Below, in pieces: positions 37,273 to 51,500 of a DNA stretch of 64,000 nt (positions are counted from its first letter, which is position 1; each line of letters starts with the position of its first letter). The notes under the pieces were generated by a model. The model was not told where the DNA came from. It did no database searches and saw only the letters and a list, made by a program, of their open reading frames with translations. The position numbers and the translations under genes are program-made. Source of the DNA: Paralvinella palmiformis (lineage: Eukaryota > Annelida > Polychaeta > Terebellida > Alvinellidae); assembly GCA_025642065.1 (NCBI GenBank), contig JAODUP010000032.1, positions 2,090,001 through 2,154,000 of the forward strand, read 5' to 3'.

Positions 37273-38661
37273 AATTATTTACTGTTATTTGTATTTGTTT
37301 GTGTGACTGTGGTATCCTTGTTGTGTATTCTGAGGTATAACTCCATTATATATTCATTAGCAGACACATTACAGAAGCTGTCATTACTGTTTGGGGTAAT
37401 GGCAATCATTCAAATTATATTTGTTTTGAACAAATACTTTTACAGTGCACTCACATTTGTTGCCATCAAAGTTTGACACATATAACCCTTTTCCTTTAAA
37501 CAGGTTTCCTTCCATATTATAATTGTACGACTCCTTGATTAAATGTCATCTCTCACAACATTTTTAGTCATTGAAAATCAAGGAAAAAGTTATCATGGCA
37601 AATGAAATTTTAAGTCATCAAAACGTCAATTCCAAAACTTTGCCGTGACAATCTTATATAGAACTATGCATAAATGTTCTGATTCCTCTCTTTGTAAATG
37701 TTCTTGTTTGGAGCATTGGTGAGCATTTCCAGTCCTGTTGGTTCTGTACACGATACTGGAAAACTGAAAGGGTGTTATGCCCCTCGTATCCAGAACTACA
37801 CATTAATTAATGACTTTTTTTAAAAACAAATAGGACTTCTTGTTATAAATCATATGTTCTGGGGGTACCCTTTGGTGTCATTTATGGGTGTTAATCTTTC
37901 TCATTAAATTTTGCTTGTTTTCATTTATTATCAAATTTGCACTAAAAAAATAAGACGTTTATGTCGGAAATAAATATAATATTTATTATTCAGATCAAAT
38001 TGTAATACTTCGAGATTGTTGCTACAGGCACTGTCTAGAGGCATCATTAAACCTATTTTAAATCAGGTGTCTCTTATTCAGGTTTCAAAGGGCAAGTTCC
38101 AATCAATCTCGACCCTAAACCAAAATATTCTGATGCCAAGATTTCATGCAATATTTAGGAAAAATTGTCTGTATTCCTTAGTTTGTTTGTTTCTTATAGG
38201 TATGAAATAAGTATAATTATACAGAATGATGTATAACACAGACAACACACACACACAGGGGAAAGAAAGGAGAGATGACAACCTTGATAATTTGTTCAGC
38301 TTTAATGTTTTATAACACTAATAATAACTACATACTGATTGCTATTTCTTAGACATTAACGACAATCAAAACATTTTAATACAACAGAACTACAGATTGT
38401 ATCTAGTCAGTTATCAGTGATACACCCAGTCGTTTAACTTATCTAATGATGTACAGACACACACATATCACTAGCAATAAAATGTTGACACTGATATCAT
38501 CTGAATGACCAGAAATTATTATTATTATTTGAGAAATAAACAAGACATCAACATTCCAGAATGATAATAAGTTAGATTTTTCCTTTCTCCTTCTTTACTA
38601 TTATTGTGATAATCTGTACTTCATAATATAACAAAGAAAGTAAACAAAAACTAGCTGTATC
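37273..38661. other. Convergent intergenic region MRPL20 / VPS11
   Basis: Both 3' UTRs must lie in these 1.39 kb. AATAAA occurs on the plus strand at 37969-37974 and, for VPS11 on the minus strand, at 37982-37987, so the two transcripts could end at nearly the same place. No other gene is seen; a 65-codon plus-strand frame at 38016 has no support. Confidence 0.45.
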
Positions 38662-40216
38662 TTAGCATTTCCTCGGTGGTGGACGAGGTGGTTGACGTAG
38701 TGATGATTTTGTTGCTGATCTGTCAGTAATTAAGGTCATCTTGTTAAAGACGCCTCTGCCAAAATAATCAGCAATCACAGAAAAGCCATCCTGGGCTCTC
38801 TCCAGCTACAAACAAGACATTTTTAGTGCAAAAACTTAAACATGTGAAGCTGAATATAGCTAAGTGCTAAACCTTCTAAAGAAAAGGGATATTACAAACA
38901 GATCATTATTAATGATCATGATTGATTTTCATCATGTGGCTTAGGTACAGATAAGTGAAATGGGTTGTTTTAATATTTAAACAGCTTGGGAAAACAAAGT
39001 GTGAAACATTACCCTGCACACTTAATCAGTCTTACCTGATGGTGGAATTGTTCATGAAGATCTCGACTTTGTTCTTGGGCCCGTATAATGTCCAAGATCT
39101 TTCTGTTTTCTGGCAGACAAACAGGACACTCTGCTTCGTGTTCTGCATAGCTTTCAAAGCAACTGAAACAACAAATTGTTATGAATTATGTGACATCCTT
39201 AACAGTCCATGCTTTAGGTTTAAGTGTTTAATAACAAACATTTATTACAGATGTGCTCAATGTAAAGGAACGAGACACTAATTTGTTTATAAAAGAAACG
39301 TGTCATAAAGCTCTTAAATCAATAGATAAATCAGATCAGACACACATTTTTAAATATTTACAATGTAAATAATTACTGGTTATAGTTTAGAGTCTTTTTT
39401 AAATTTCATATAATTACTACAAAGTTATACAACAACTTACTGTTGATGATAAGAATGTTGACAGAGGAAGTGTACAGATGGTAAATCTAATGGATGACAA
39501 CAGATACTACACTTGGACACTTGGAAGAGCTTGGCACTGAAATAGTAATTAAACATAAAGATGTGTGTATATATGTATATAGAGAGATTGTGTGCACAAG
39601 TTTAAAATGATTATATCTGCTTGGGATTAATTATATAAAATCAGTAACTCTTATATTTCACAATATTAAATCATGGTGAATGTTAATCTGCGTTCTCATC
39701 CTTTCTGTGTCTGTTCTATACTGTTCAATCAATGAGGGAACACTATAAGTTCTGCTACAGCAGCTGAACATGACATGAGAGATTTCTGATCACCCCACAA
39801 TCATTATCTACACACACACACACAAAGCCAGCACTGAGACCTTGTTTTTAATTCATTAATCTGCGTTCTCATCTTTTCTGTGTCTGTTCTATATTGTTCA
39901 ATCAATCTCTCATCTTCCTGTATCTGATCATTCTCCTGCTGTAGACGTCGAACAATATAATCCTAAATAATCAACAATACATTCAGATAAGTCAACTATC
40001 CAGACAATTAACATAGATATGCCAGTATAACAGAACCTTTAATAAATAAGGCTAGTGCTATAGTTAACCGTAAATAAACCAGCTCAATGCTATCAGTACA
40101 GTATACTTATAGAAAGAATAAATACATTACCTTGACAACAGCAAGTGTTGCTGTCGAGTTATGTGCTAAAGTCTGTATGACTAACAATGGTGGTAGTAAA
40201 TTCCTGTCATCTATAT
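38662..40216 (-). CDS. VPS11: VPS11 exons 22-26: coiled coil, RING-H2 and C-terminal domain
   Basis: Exons: 22 40131-40216; 23 39841-39962; 24 39441-39536; 25 39036-39162; 26 38662-38805 (stop TAA). Exon 23 codes a charged coiled coil (DYIVRRLQQENDQIQEDERL). Exons 24-25 code a RING-H2 with all eight zinc ligands in the pattern C-x2-C-x12-C-x-H-x2-H-x2-C-x10-C-x2-C (C824, C827, C840, H842, H845, C848, C859, C862 by my count). In the family this RING binds the VPS18 RING and is associated with ubiquitin-ligase activity. Exon 26 holds the conserved FSVIADYFGRGVFNK block followed by a Pro/Arg-rich end. Confidence 0.93.
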
Positions 40217-43200
40217 CTTGTTACATGTTAAGGTGTACAGAATGTAAAACAATCAATCTAATGGAAACAGTATTATAATAGCACAGTACTGAACTGGTAC
40301 ATTCTATCTATGTGCACAGAGAGAGAGAGAGAAAACAAATCTCCAGCAAAGAAATAAAAATTTTCCCTAAGGTTTTGATAAAATACACCTAATGAAACAA
40401 TAACTAATATCTGATTAGGATACGTGACAGCACCTCTATTATCTGTTGCTTACAATCCTCTTCTTTACCAGAAAAATAAGCCAAAGCCTGAATCCAGAGA
40501 TTAGGATCCTGTTGTCTGAACAAAAAATGACAACAATAACAACATTTATTGAAATATTTTCTATGAATGCTGATGATACTACTAAAACTATTAATAATGA
40601 TACTATCAATGGTAACAATAAAAATAGTAATATTTCTATAGTAAAACTTAATTGTTCATTAGATAAAATATATCTATTCCAAGTTATGTTACTTTTTACT
40701 GACCCAAATCTTTTGCAAGTTTCTATTATATGCATATACTCTCCATGATCCATATGATACTGGACAATTTGCTGATACCTGTATATTACGGACAACACAG
40801 ATGTAGAGACAGTGCATAAACAGTAAGAGGCTGTATAAATATCCAGATGGTGTACAACAGTTGTTCATCTTCTGTTTTCTGAAGTTCACACACACACATG
40901 TATACACAGAAAGACAGAGAGAGAGAGAGATACATACCACTGAATGATATATTTCATCCATTAGGATTTATTTTATTTATAATAACTTGGCATGTTGGTA
41001 GGTGTGTGTGTGTAATACTTACAATTTAGCTTTTTCATATAAATACAAAATGCCAGCCTTAAAGTTATACATCTGACAAAGCACCAAAGCTTGATCTAAA
41101 TCATAGTGTGACTGAAACAGTAACAAAATTATGTCACACACATGATATGATATATACTTCTTGATAAAAGGGAATTATAGAATGATTAAAATGAGGCATT
41201 AAGTAAAAAATATTGCTCTTGGTGCTAAAACAAATATAGATAATTAACTCCTATATAGTATATATGGCATAAATATAACACATTTATAACATTACACCTT
41301 AATGATCACTGACAATGTGCAAATAAGATAACTTACTTCAGGGTTCTGAAGCAAATCTAAGGTCTTCCTTTCTTTTTCCACTCGTGCCTAAGATCAAACA
41401 AAAGATTATTAATAACAACAACAAATAAGAATTATCTTCTTATACAAGTTTCTGTCATCTTAACTGACCTGCAGATAATATGACATCTGTGTAACAAATG
41501 ATATTATACTATTGTACTTAGTGAATGCTTTCACATGCAATAAAACATTTAAATATACAGTTGTAGCCAGGTCTCAAATTAATTTATATCATAAACACTG
41601 CTGTTAAGAAAACTTAGTGAGGTATTAAAAATCTAATATCTATCCATCAACTATTTATCATACAGCCCAAAACCATGACAATCAGTTCCCAAGGAGCAAT
41701 CCCTGGGTAAATTAGCTGGTTATCCCACATAAAGATATTCATATACAAAGATGTAGATTATAAAATGTTGTTTCACATTATGGGATAGGTTAATCAAATA
41801 AATTACAAATTTAACAATAAATTACTGAAACAGCTTAGTTCAATTCAGTATTTAAACTCTGTCATCTGAATGATCTCTAGTTTTTTATTTACTACAAATC
41901 TATATTGAAACAGATGATATTGCACATGTGTATCAGTTATTTCAGTTATAACATTCGACTGAAGTATATCAATGTAGCTAATACTGTTCATCAGACATGG
42001 TTAGCTGCTCAATTATCTAAAACACCAAGAATCAGCTCACACACCATTGAACACTCCCCCATAAAATGTTCTATGTGACTGGCCTGTTGGTGCACCACAC
42101 CATGTTTCACATTTTTATGTGTATAAAGACCATGTAGAGAAATATAGAGCATATTAAAACATAACAAAATAAGTAAAAGGGAAGGTAATATTTGGCATAA
42201 TTTAGGGGGAAATACAATAATATTGTTTTTTATTATTAATAATGAATATATGACCAATAAACAAATTTATTAGGTGTGTTTTCTCTGTTGTCTTTCAAAT
42301 CCAAACTTAATTGTGATAACTGACCATGATTATTTAATCCAATGCTCTAATTAGTGATGTGACCAGAAAGACTTGTCATTACTATCGAGATATGTGAGTG
42401 TGTGTAATTGAACGGAATGGTAAATGAGGCCACACAAAGAATGACAATAGAAGCCACATCAAAGGAAAATGATTACAACAATGTGTTAATTACTTCCAAA
42501 GCTGGCACATGGCAACTACTAAGCAGCCGTCTTTACCTATTGTCACACAGTGGGTGAAAATGGCCTGGGAATAAATTGACCCCGGTATTATTACCAAATC
42601 ATTCAAGAAGTGCTCTATCAGCAATGATTTAGATGGCACAGAAGATGATATATTGTGAGATGAACATCATGACAAATCTGACTCTGACGAAGAAGGTGAT
42701 GAGATGTATGATGACAAACGAACATATACAACAGATGTTCAGTGAAGAGAGTGATGATGATGAATTTCTGACTTTTGAATAAATTTTGCTCATTGTAGTG
42801 CGCCTTATAAGCGAATATATAAGGTAAACTAGCAAACACAGCGTTTGGCCACCATCAACTATAACAATACAGCATTCAATGCTAGCTAGATCCTATAGAA
42901 TACACATTTTGCCATAACTTACAGATATTTCCATCTCATGGCTACACGCCTGTAGGTATAGTTCTACAAGTGTATTGTAAATGAGCACACTGGAGTTAGG
43001 CTGTACTTTAATCATGTGCTCTAGGAACTCTGTTAGTTTGTCATGTTTATGGTGGTTGTTGACAAATATGTGGATAAACTCATCTGGATTGGCCCGCTTC
43101 ACAGTGGGAGCACCACCTTGTAAAAACAAGTCCAGAAGGAAGTTCAAATAGTAACCATTCAGTAAAAATATCAGCAGTTTCATATGAGATCTATCTGGTT

Positions 43201-44725
43201 TATGTAAAATGTTAATATAGTATCACTGAAGGTCTAAGCTTACCATCTAAGTTAGCTGCATCAACCAAAGGCTCTGAAATTTTAATAAAACAGCTTAAAA
43301 TAGTCATATGGGAGTTAGATAAAAATGCATTGACCTAAAAATCCCTAATTTATTATTTATCTCCATTAATAGCATAAATATTATTACTGTCACTTGGCTT
43401 GTAGTCTGTACACAATCTTTTTAACAATTCTGTTGTCTCCATTGGCACTTCAGCCATCAATATTTTGCCGTATGTCTTCAGATTATGCTCAGCCTAAAAG
43501 AAAATATCACAAAAATATAATATACATAACGATAAAAAACAACATTACAGATCAAAGATGAATAACTCTATATATAGCTATTAATATACAAAATACTTTA
43601 AAGAAAAAAGTGTTACATAATTAGCTGTTCCTATCAATTAAAAGTACACACTGAAAATGACCATGTCTTAAAAGTTATGATTTTACCTCAGGAAAGTTTA
43701 ATTTTCCTATATATTTCAGAGCTTTGTCATAATCTTTGATGTCCTCTAGCTGGATTTTAAGATACCAGTCATGCTGCTGGTGATGTTCTGACAGAAACAA
43801 GGCATGCTTATAGTAACCGGCTTGACGACACACCCGTATAGCAGTCTGTACATCAAAATCTACATCACGACCTTCTGTCTGAAAACACAAACTTTTAAAG
43901 ATGAAACAACCAAAAAAAGATCAAACAGTTGCCATGAATATGATGGAGAGTGTAAGATATAGATAAAAAAGCTAAGCAAAGAGAAAGGTGCATAGAAGAA
44001 AAATATTAGTGACAGAGAGATGGAGTTATAGATATACAAAAAGACATACATATATAGTAGGGCTGACAGAAAGTGAGTTGTTGATGTTTAGTTATTTAGT
44101 ATCAACACTGGATACAACTGAAACAAATGGGCAAGGGGCAATTCCCCAAGTTTACAAATTCTACAAACACCAGTGTGAGCTGGATTTGAACCCACAACCC
44201 GGAGGTTAGTACTGCAGTCCTCTAACCACAGTGCTATCAGAGCCCCTTCCAAGGGGGTTAAGTAAGAGCACGAAAGAGAGACAGATACACACAGGAAAAC
44301 TGAAAAAACAAACAGTCTGAAATATATGTAAGTAGACAGATAGACAACACTGAAAAATAGCTACTCTATTTAATCACTGCATCAAAATCTTAATTTCATG
44401 GTTCATTAATAAAGTGTGAGAACCAATTACACTGCACAAATATCTTGAATTGTCCACTGACTGAATTATCCACCAAGTGACATACTGTTTGTTACAATCA
44501 CACGAAATGGGGCCCTTCAGTTAACACAGAAAAGACTGGTTAATTAATCCTTAGGAAACTCACCTCTTGTACACATGTTATATCAACTGAACAAATAATT
44601 GATCAACTTATAAGAGAAAACTAGTTTTTATTTATAACTGTAATGGAACATCAATATAATGGTGTTTTAGTCAGTAGTGTAATGTAATCAGTTAATCAAT
44701 ATCTTGAGCTGTTGGGTGTTTCATG

Positions 44726-44760
<35 letters not shown>

Positions 44761-45491
44761 ATAGTTATTAATTATTTTTTGTTATTGTATAATTTATCTG
44801 AAGCATCAAGTCATTATATTTACTACTTAGTGGAGCAGTTTAGTATTTAAATGTTATGTCAACCAAAACATTTTTGAGGAATACAGAACTTTGTGTACTC
44901 CTCAAAATTATATTTTCGTGCTTGATGATACTCAATTAATACACCAAATAATCTTTGACAAACTGGACCATTTATTCAAAGGGACATCCACAGTATTTTG
45001 TGACTTACCTATGTTAACACATTATTTGGTTATATGTGATAGTTCTAGATTTACAATGATCCAGACTTTCATGCTTGAGATTTGCCACAAATAATAAAAA
45101 ATGGATGTTTATTTTCTTGAATTCTTCATGAATGTTTATACTTTGATAAGTGCCTAGATGCCATATTGGTTTTCTTATTCATGAACCAAGACTGGTGGTG
45201 AATCAGATACATAAAAGCATGGATTCTGGCAAATATAATTCAATCTATTGCATGTATCATAGATCAATACATGCCCTTATAGTAATTAATATGATTTTAA
45301 TTTAAACAACTTTTATTGTATAAAGTCATGCTATATTTACCATAATAAACTCATCCAGTTTAGAGACATCTTTCAGTTTTGTATAGCAGTTCAGTAGTAA
45401 AGTTGTATGATCTTCTGTAGCTAGCTGGGCTTTGTGTAGAGCTTGCAGATATGCTGTTAGGTTGTGTATACGCTGTGCATCTAGAAACTGA

Positions 45492-45527
<36 letters not shown>

Positions 45528-48500
45528 ACACTGAAAATCCTTGCATACTATAGCCATTTACGATTCATAAACACTCAAACAAAGTTTCAACACTTTTTAT
45601 AGTCAGAATCTAAATGTAACCAAAACTAACTAATTACCCAGTTGTCATTGAATAATTAATATAAATTAGAAAGTGAGTATTTAATTGGAGCTTAATTACA
45701 TATTAGAATAAACAGTGGTTCATGTGGATGGTTTCATCTACCATAATTCATGTGACAATTGATATCCAAATCACCAACAACTACTGCCCATAAATCTTTT
45801 TTTCCATATACCTCAATTCACAACTTTTGAATTGAATTGAAATAATTGAGAATTACATGTCAAATAAACATCCACATAATGACCAATCTGTTTGCTCCCA
45901 GTGATGGCATTTCCAGCATATCACTAAATGTAAGCAACATGGCAGTGTTAGCTTATTTCCATAATTCATCATCCTAATTTGATTAAACTGATCTACATGA
46001 AACTACAGTAGGATATTAATTGATTTCTTTGAAATTATCTAATGTTGCAGTTGTTCCTATGTTCTCAATTGGAGAAAATATGTGAGGAAATTGTCTGTCA
46101 AAATGTTGTATCATGGCTTGATAAAAGGTTGTATCATGCCCTGCTTACATCATTGATGCACAGACTGATCACACCATTGTTCTCCGTGGGTCACTAAGAA
46201 AGCTGTTCATGACTTATTGACCACAGCCAGACTGTACTAATAGTACCCAATGACTTAAGATTTAGAACTAGCCTGCATTATCCTTATAATTGTCATAAAA
46301 GGCTACTAAAACTACTCATACATTCCATTTATTTATGCCAGTGACTTATTTTGGATAGATTATTGTTTCATGTACCCATATATACTCCAATATATACCAT
46401 AATTTTGTGCATTTCAATGTAATATCAAGTTATACTTCAAGTGGAAGTAAACAGCTGATGAAATTCTTCAAAATCTTCCTCAAACTAATAGCTGCTAACA
46501 TTGAATAATTAATATCAGTATTACTACTAATTAGAAGATAATAATCAGAACCATTATACCTTTCTAATAACATAAGATGCCTCAAGTTTTCCTATTGTTT
46601 TGATATACTGTTGTATTGCTCCATCATGGTCACCTTTACTGGTACAAATTAAGAATTTTATTGTAACAGAGACATGACATATTATATTGAATATCAAGTT
46701 ATCTAACACAAAATACAAAAGTCTTACTTAACTGAGAATATTACCACACACACACGCACACATGCATGGACTCTGCATACCACTTACCCATATAAATGAT
46801 CACCATATTGTCTAAAGATATCAATAATACCATCTTGATCATACTGCTGGCTCTGTGCTAAACTATACCAAACAAGTAAAATGACAACAACATTATTAAC
46901 TATTAAGTTAAAACATTTCTAACCCATCTGGTATGATAACAAGAGCTATATCAGTTCATCATCTTCTAATACAACAAGATAATGATTTACTTTAAAGTTA
47001 TTGATTAACTTTAAATCCTTAACACACTCGCTCATAGAATTAAGATATCTTTGTGAATATTTTATTGGTGATAAAAAGGTCAAAGGGTCAAATTACAGTC
47101 TACACATGGTTCCACAAACAAGCTGTAACTGTGAGTAAAGCCAGAAATTTTCAGGAAAATACTCAAAATGTTCTGGGTTTTCATTGTAACATTTTCTTTT
47201 TAAACACATTTAAGCCAAATTTTATTTACCATGTTTCGAATGAAAGTGAAAACCATGTATAAAATAAATGGGAAAAATATGCAGTAAATGATATATATAA
47301 AATCAGACTAAAAACTAAAATAAACATTTATTTGATATCCTACTGATGTATAACATTAAAACCACTTGAAATATAAGTTATAGTTTATAGACAAAATACA
47401 TCACAAATATGGTTGTTTAATTTATCGTTTTTTGCAACACCGTGTGCATGATCAATATGAACCTAATTCTTACACACCTGATAGCCAGATGGTAGAGGTT
47501 CTTTTTAAACAATATTTCCAGTTTGGTTTGAGTGTCTTTTTCCTGCAGCAGATGAAGTCTGTTGTCTCCTGTTAACACATAGAGGCCACCCCAGTCACAG
47601 AGCACATCAGTAACTTCAGGAAGAGGACCGGAGTAGGCAATCAGTTTGTTCTGGATGTCATATACAGTGATGATGTGTACACCAGGTGACTGCCTAGAAT
47701 TGTAAACAAATGTCAGATGGAGTCTGATCAATAACATTTGATCTTACTAAGGAAAATAACCAAGTAAGTTAAGAAAATTGCTAATAATTCAATTAGAAAC
47801 TCCTGCTTTTATAATGATTTAATCATAATATTCTAATTTATTATTTCATTCAGTTTATGTGTTATATAGTACTCATTCAGTACTGAATGCTAAGCACATT
47901 TTTATTATCATTATTATTATCATTATTGACATCTGTATATTGTTCATACACATATTATTCATAAATAAGAGTTGGTTTGAAATAGAATAACTGAAAATTT
48001 AAAGGTAGAGAATCAGAACAAAAGTCAGTCCAGTGCTACTAGGGGTTTGAGGAAAGGCATTTGTGTAATATCAAAGTAATTTTGATCCAATTTGAAACTA
48101 GGTTAAGTGGCACCTAATTAGTACTTTTTAGACAAGAAAACAATTTTTAAAAATCCATAGACAGATAGATAGATACATACATACTCAAAGAAAATCTGTT
48201 CTGCAGACCTTATTTATCCAACAAATGCACCTTCTGACTCTATACTGTCCATTATGGATTTAGATCCATTATAAATTACTCTTTTATCCAGTAAACTCAT
48301 GTTCTAACTCTGACCCTTCTAACACAATGTGACATTTCAATGTAAAACAGCCTCGACAATCCAACATCACAAAAATGTTACATTGGTTCTGTCCAGGTCA
48401 AACAAGACACAGCAACATTTTACCAATGATGATCAATTAACCCACCCAAATATGATGATTTAGTTCTATACTTATTGCTATCTCATTAACAATAACTACT

Positions 48501-51500
48501 GTTCAATGGTCACATACACTGATGTATGGTTATTTGTTTGTCTGTATTTCGGATTCATTAAATAGTTTCTCTATGGGCTATGCCAGAGATCCTGGGAGTT
48601 ATACTACCAAGAAATAGCAGTTAGCACTATCTGGCAAGTAAGTGACTGTAACTGGCAAGAAACCTTTTGTTAAGACGATCAATTTATACTTTATATACAT
48701 GGAAAAGATGCTTTACACATGTAAACAATAAAAGTGAAGTGCTAATTTTTCCTAATTGTGGAAACACCTCTCTGATTCTCCATGACTTTTGTTAGAATTG
48801 CTCAACAAATTCTAAAATGTTTTCTTGACCATGAAGTTTCTAAATTGGAAACCACGTCTTGTTATTGACAGAATTTGTTTTCTTATTATGTATATTATAA
48901 GGTATATCACTGTTATTATTGGATACATGTTTATTCTTTGATTACTTTATCTTTTATTACATAAAATTTATAACATAAGAAATTTTCACCATTATTTATG
49001 ATATTTAGTATTTACACTACTGAATATTTCATATCTATTAACAATAATCGCACATCTCTTGTCTATATCAACAGATTCATTTACTATATTTATGGTTTTT
49101 TTTTTAAATTATTGCTTAATTTACTTACACATTTCCAATAAGAGAAGATGGTTTTACTTCCTTGCTCACTAAGACGAGGTAGCCTCTGTACCAATGTATT
49201 CGTAATTTGTCACCTTCAAAGGCCAAACAAGGCCCACGACCATCAGGCTGATAGAAGTATACAGCCTGAAAACCCAAGAAAATATCAGTGTTACTCTGCC
49301 TAGGATTACTGCAAAATACAACTAAGACAAGTATACACTGGCATAAATCAGGTTCATCTCAGACACATACTCCTGTCACACAGTCCATAGATCATCATAC
49401 TTTAGATTTCCAGTTCATGAAATACTGGGTGACTGAATGACTGACTAACTGACTGACTGACTCACCCAAATGGAAAAAATATAAGTAGTTTTTCTTTAAC
49501 TTCTACATTGAACTAAAGCCAAGGATTAAAAACCTTATCATTGCAATCAAAATGTACACTAACCAACATGCATGTGATATTTGGAGAATGTGGTAATATT
49601 GTGGTCTATTGGTTTTAAACATTTAGTTTCTGTGTCTTGAAGCATCATCAAAAAGTTTGTAAATGTGAACACAGGAAATAAAGGTATTTATGACAAATTA
49701 AGTGATGCCTTGATATAGCATCTGTTATATTAAATCTAAAAGTCTAGATGAAAGAAGCTTAGGCTGATAACTGCCATATTAAAACTTGATGCTACCAGCA
49801 AACATGATTAGTTTAGTCAAATAAAACCCCAAATTTCCTAGTGGATTGGGTTCCTTTTAAAATAAAAGCGAAAGATTCTACAACTGTTGGGGCAAAATGT
49901 AGCAAACTGTTAATTGTCCATGAATTCACACAAAAGATTAATAATTATGGTTATTGGTATACTTTTCATAATATTCACTATGGATCAACACAACAAGTAT
50001 ACTCTAAGCATTCAGATTGATGATATTTAATTATCCTGAATATTATTTCACGGATAGATAATCAGATTGAACCATGTAGTGACAGACATGGCAAAAGGTT
50101 ATGATAACATTTACATTTTTAAAACCTAGTTACACTATCTAGTTCTCTAAGAACTCAGTTGCCATAGAGCATACTTTAATCATACAATTAGAGAAAATGT
50201 TATCTATAGATTCAGGCTATATAAACTATTATTTTTAGTAATAAAATATAGTTAGGTAAAGCTAGATGATAGTTATAATAACCATGTACATTTTGTCCTT
50301 GATGTGTGTAAAAAAGAATACACACATCAAGTTGAATTAATCTGATTATGAGAAAATGGGTCATTGCCATCCAGTATGAGTTAATTTCAACAACTTATCA
50401 AATTACAGCATTATCTTTTACAGTACATACATCTTGACGTCCTATCACAAACTGGTTGTCTTGAGAGATGTCGGACATAACAGAACAATGAACAGGGCAA
50501 CCGTGTTGATCCAGAACAGTCTGAAGAATAAACAGAATATATGGAAAAGAATATGATTTGTTAAGTCTATGATGTGGTTTATACATTTAAAGATCCAGTT
50601 TGTTTATTCTAATGATAATTTGTGTCAATTTGTTATATATTATTGAATACAAGTCAAGATTAGATGCCTGAGAAATAACCATTAATGTTGGGCATCTTTT
50701 ATACAAGGAAAAGTATCTTAGAGACAACTTCTTATAAAATAGATTTTTTAAATTGTATTCACATGGGTACTAATACTAACAGTAATATTTCATGAACAGC
50801 CAGTATATAGGTACATAACTCTATTTTAAGTTCATAATAACCGTTTAAAATTAAAGCAATGTTTCATGAGAAGTAACTAAAACTCTTATTTATTTCAGCA
50901 GATATATGTGTTAAGCATACATTTTTAACAGTCTTTCACCTATGTTGTTTTTATCCTTCACACATATGATAAATAGTTTAGTGTTACTGAAATGCTTATT
51001 TAGAGATCTAAACTTCACCTGCTAGTTCATTTAAAGTGAATAAATTAGGTAGGTAACAATAACAAGAAACATACATTGTATAGTTATTTCATACCATACA
51101 AAAGTCAATCAAAATATTTAGTATTTAGTATGATTTATAAACATACTTAATTCAAAACTGAGATTAATTGCAAATGTTTATTCTTCATTCTACCCAAAAT
51201 GGCAATCAAGTGAAATTATTTACTTTACCGCTTTGTTAAGTATTCTGACTCTGAGGTGGTTGATTATAATCAGTTTCTATGAATGGAATATCTCTTGGAG
51301 ATACCAAATAATGTATTTATATAAATATAACTGCAATATCTGTAGTTGGTATTCTCTAAAATTGTGATACGGTAAACTCCCCTGTTAAGAACAGTGAAGT
51401 GAGTACAGTCCAATGTCAATATTATACAGGTGTCCTGATTATGGAATTTGGTGATGTCATAGAAGCAGCATGATCTACACACAAGGACATGGTTAGTCTT

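Noticed and set aside
40446..40748. 100-residue plus-strand frame opposite VPS11 exons 20-21
   Set aside because: A shadow of VPS11 coding sequence on the other strand; its Asn/Thr-rich middle is intron sequence.
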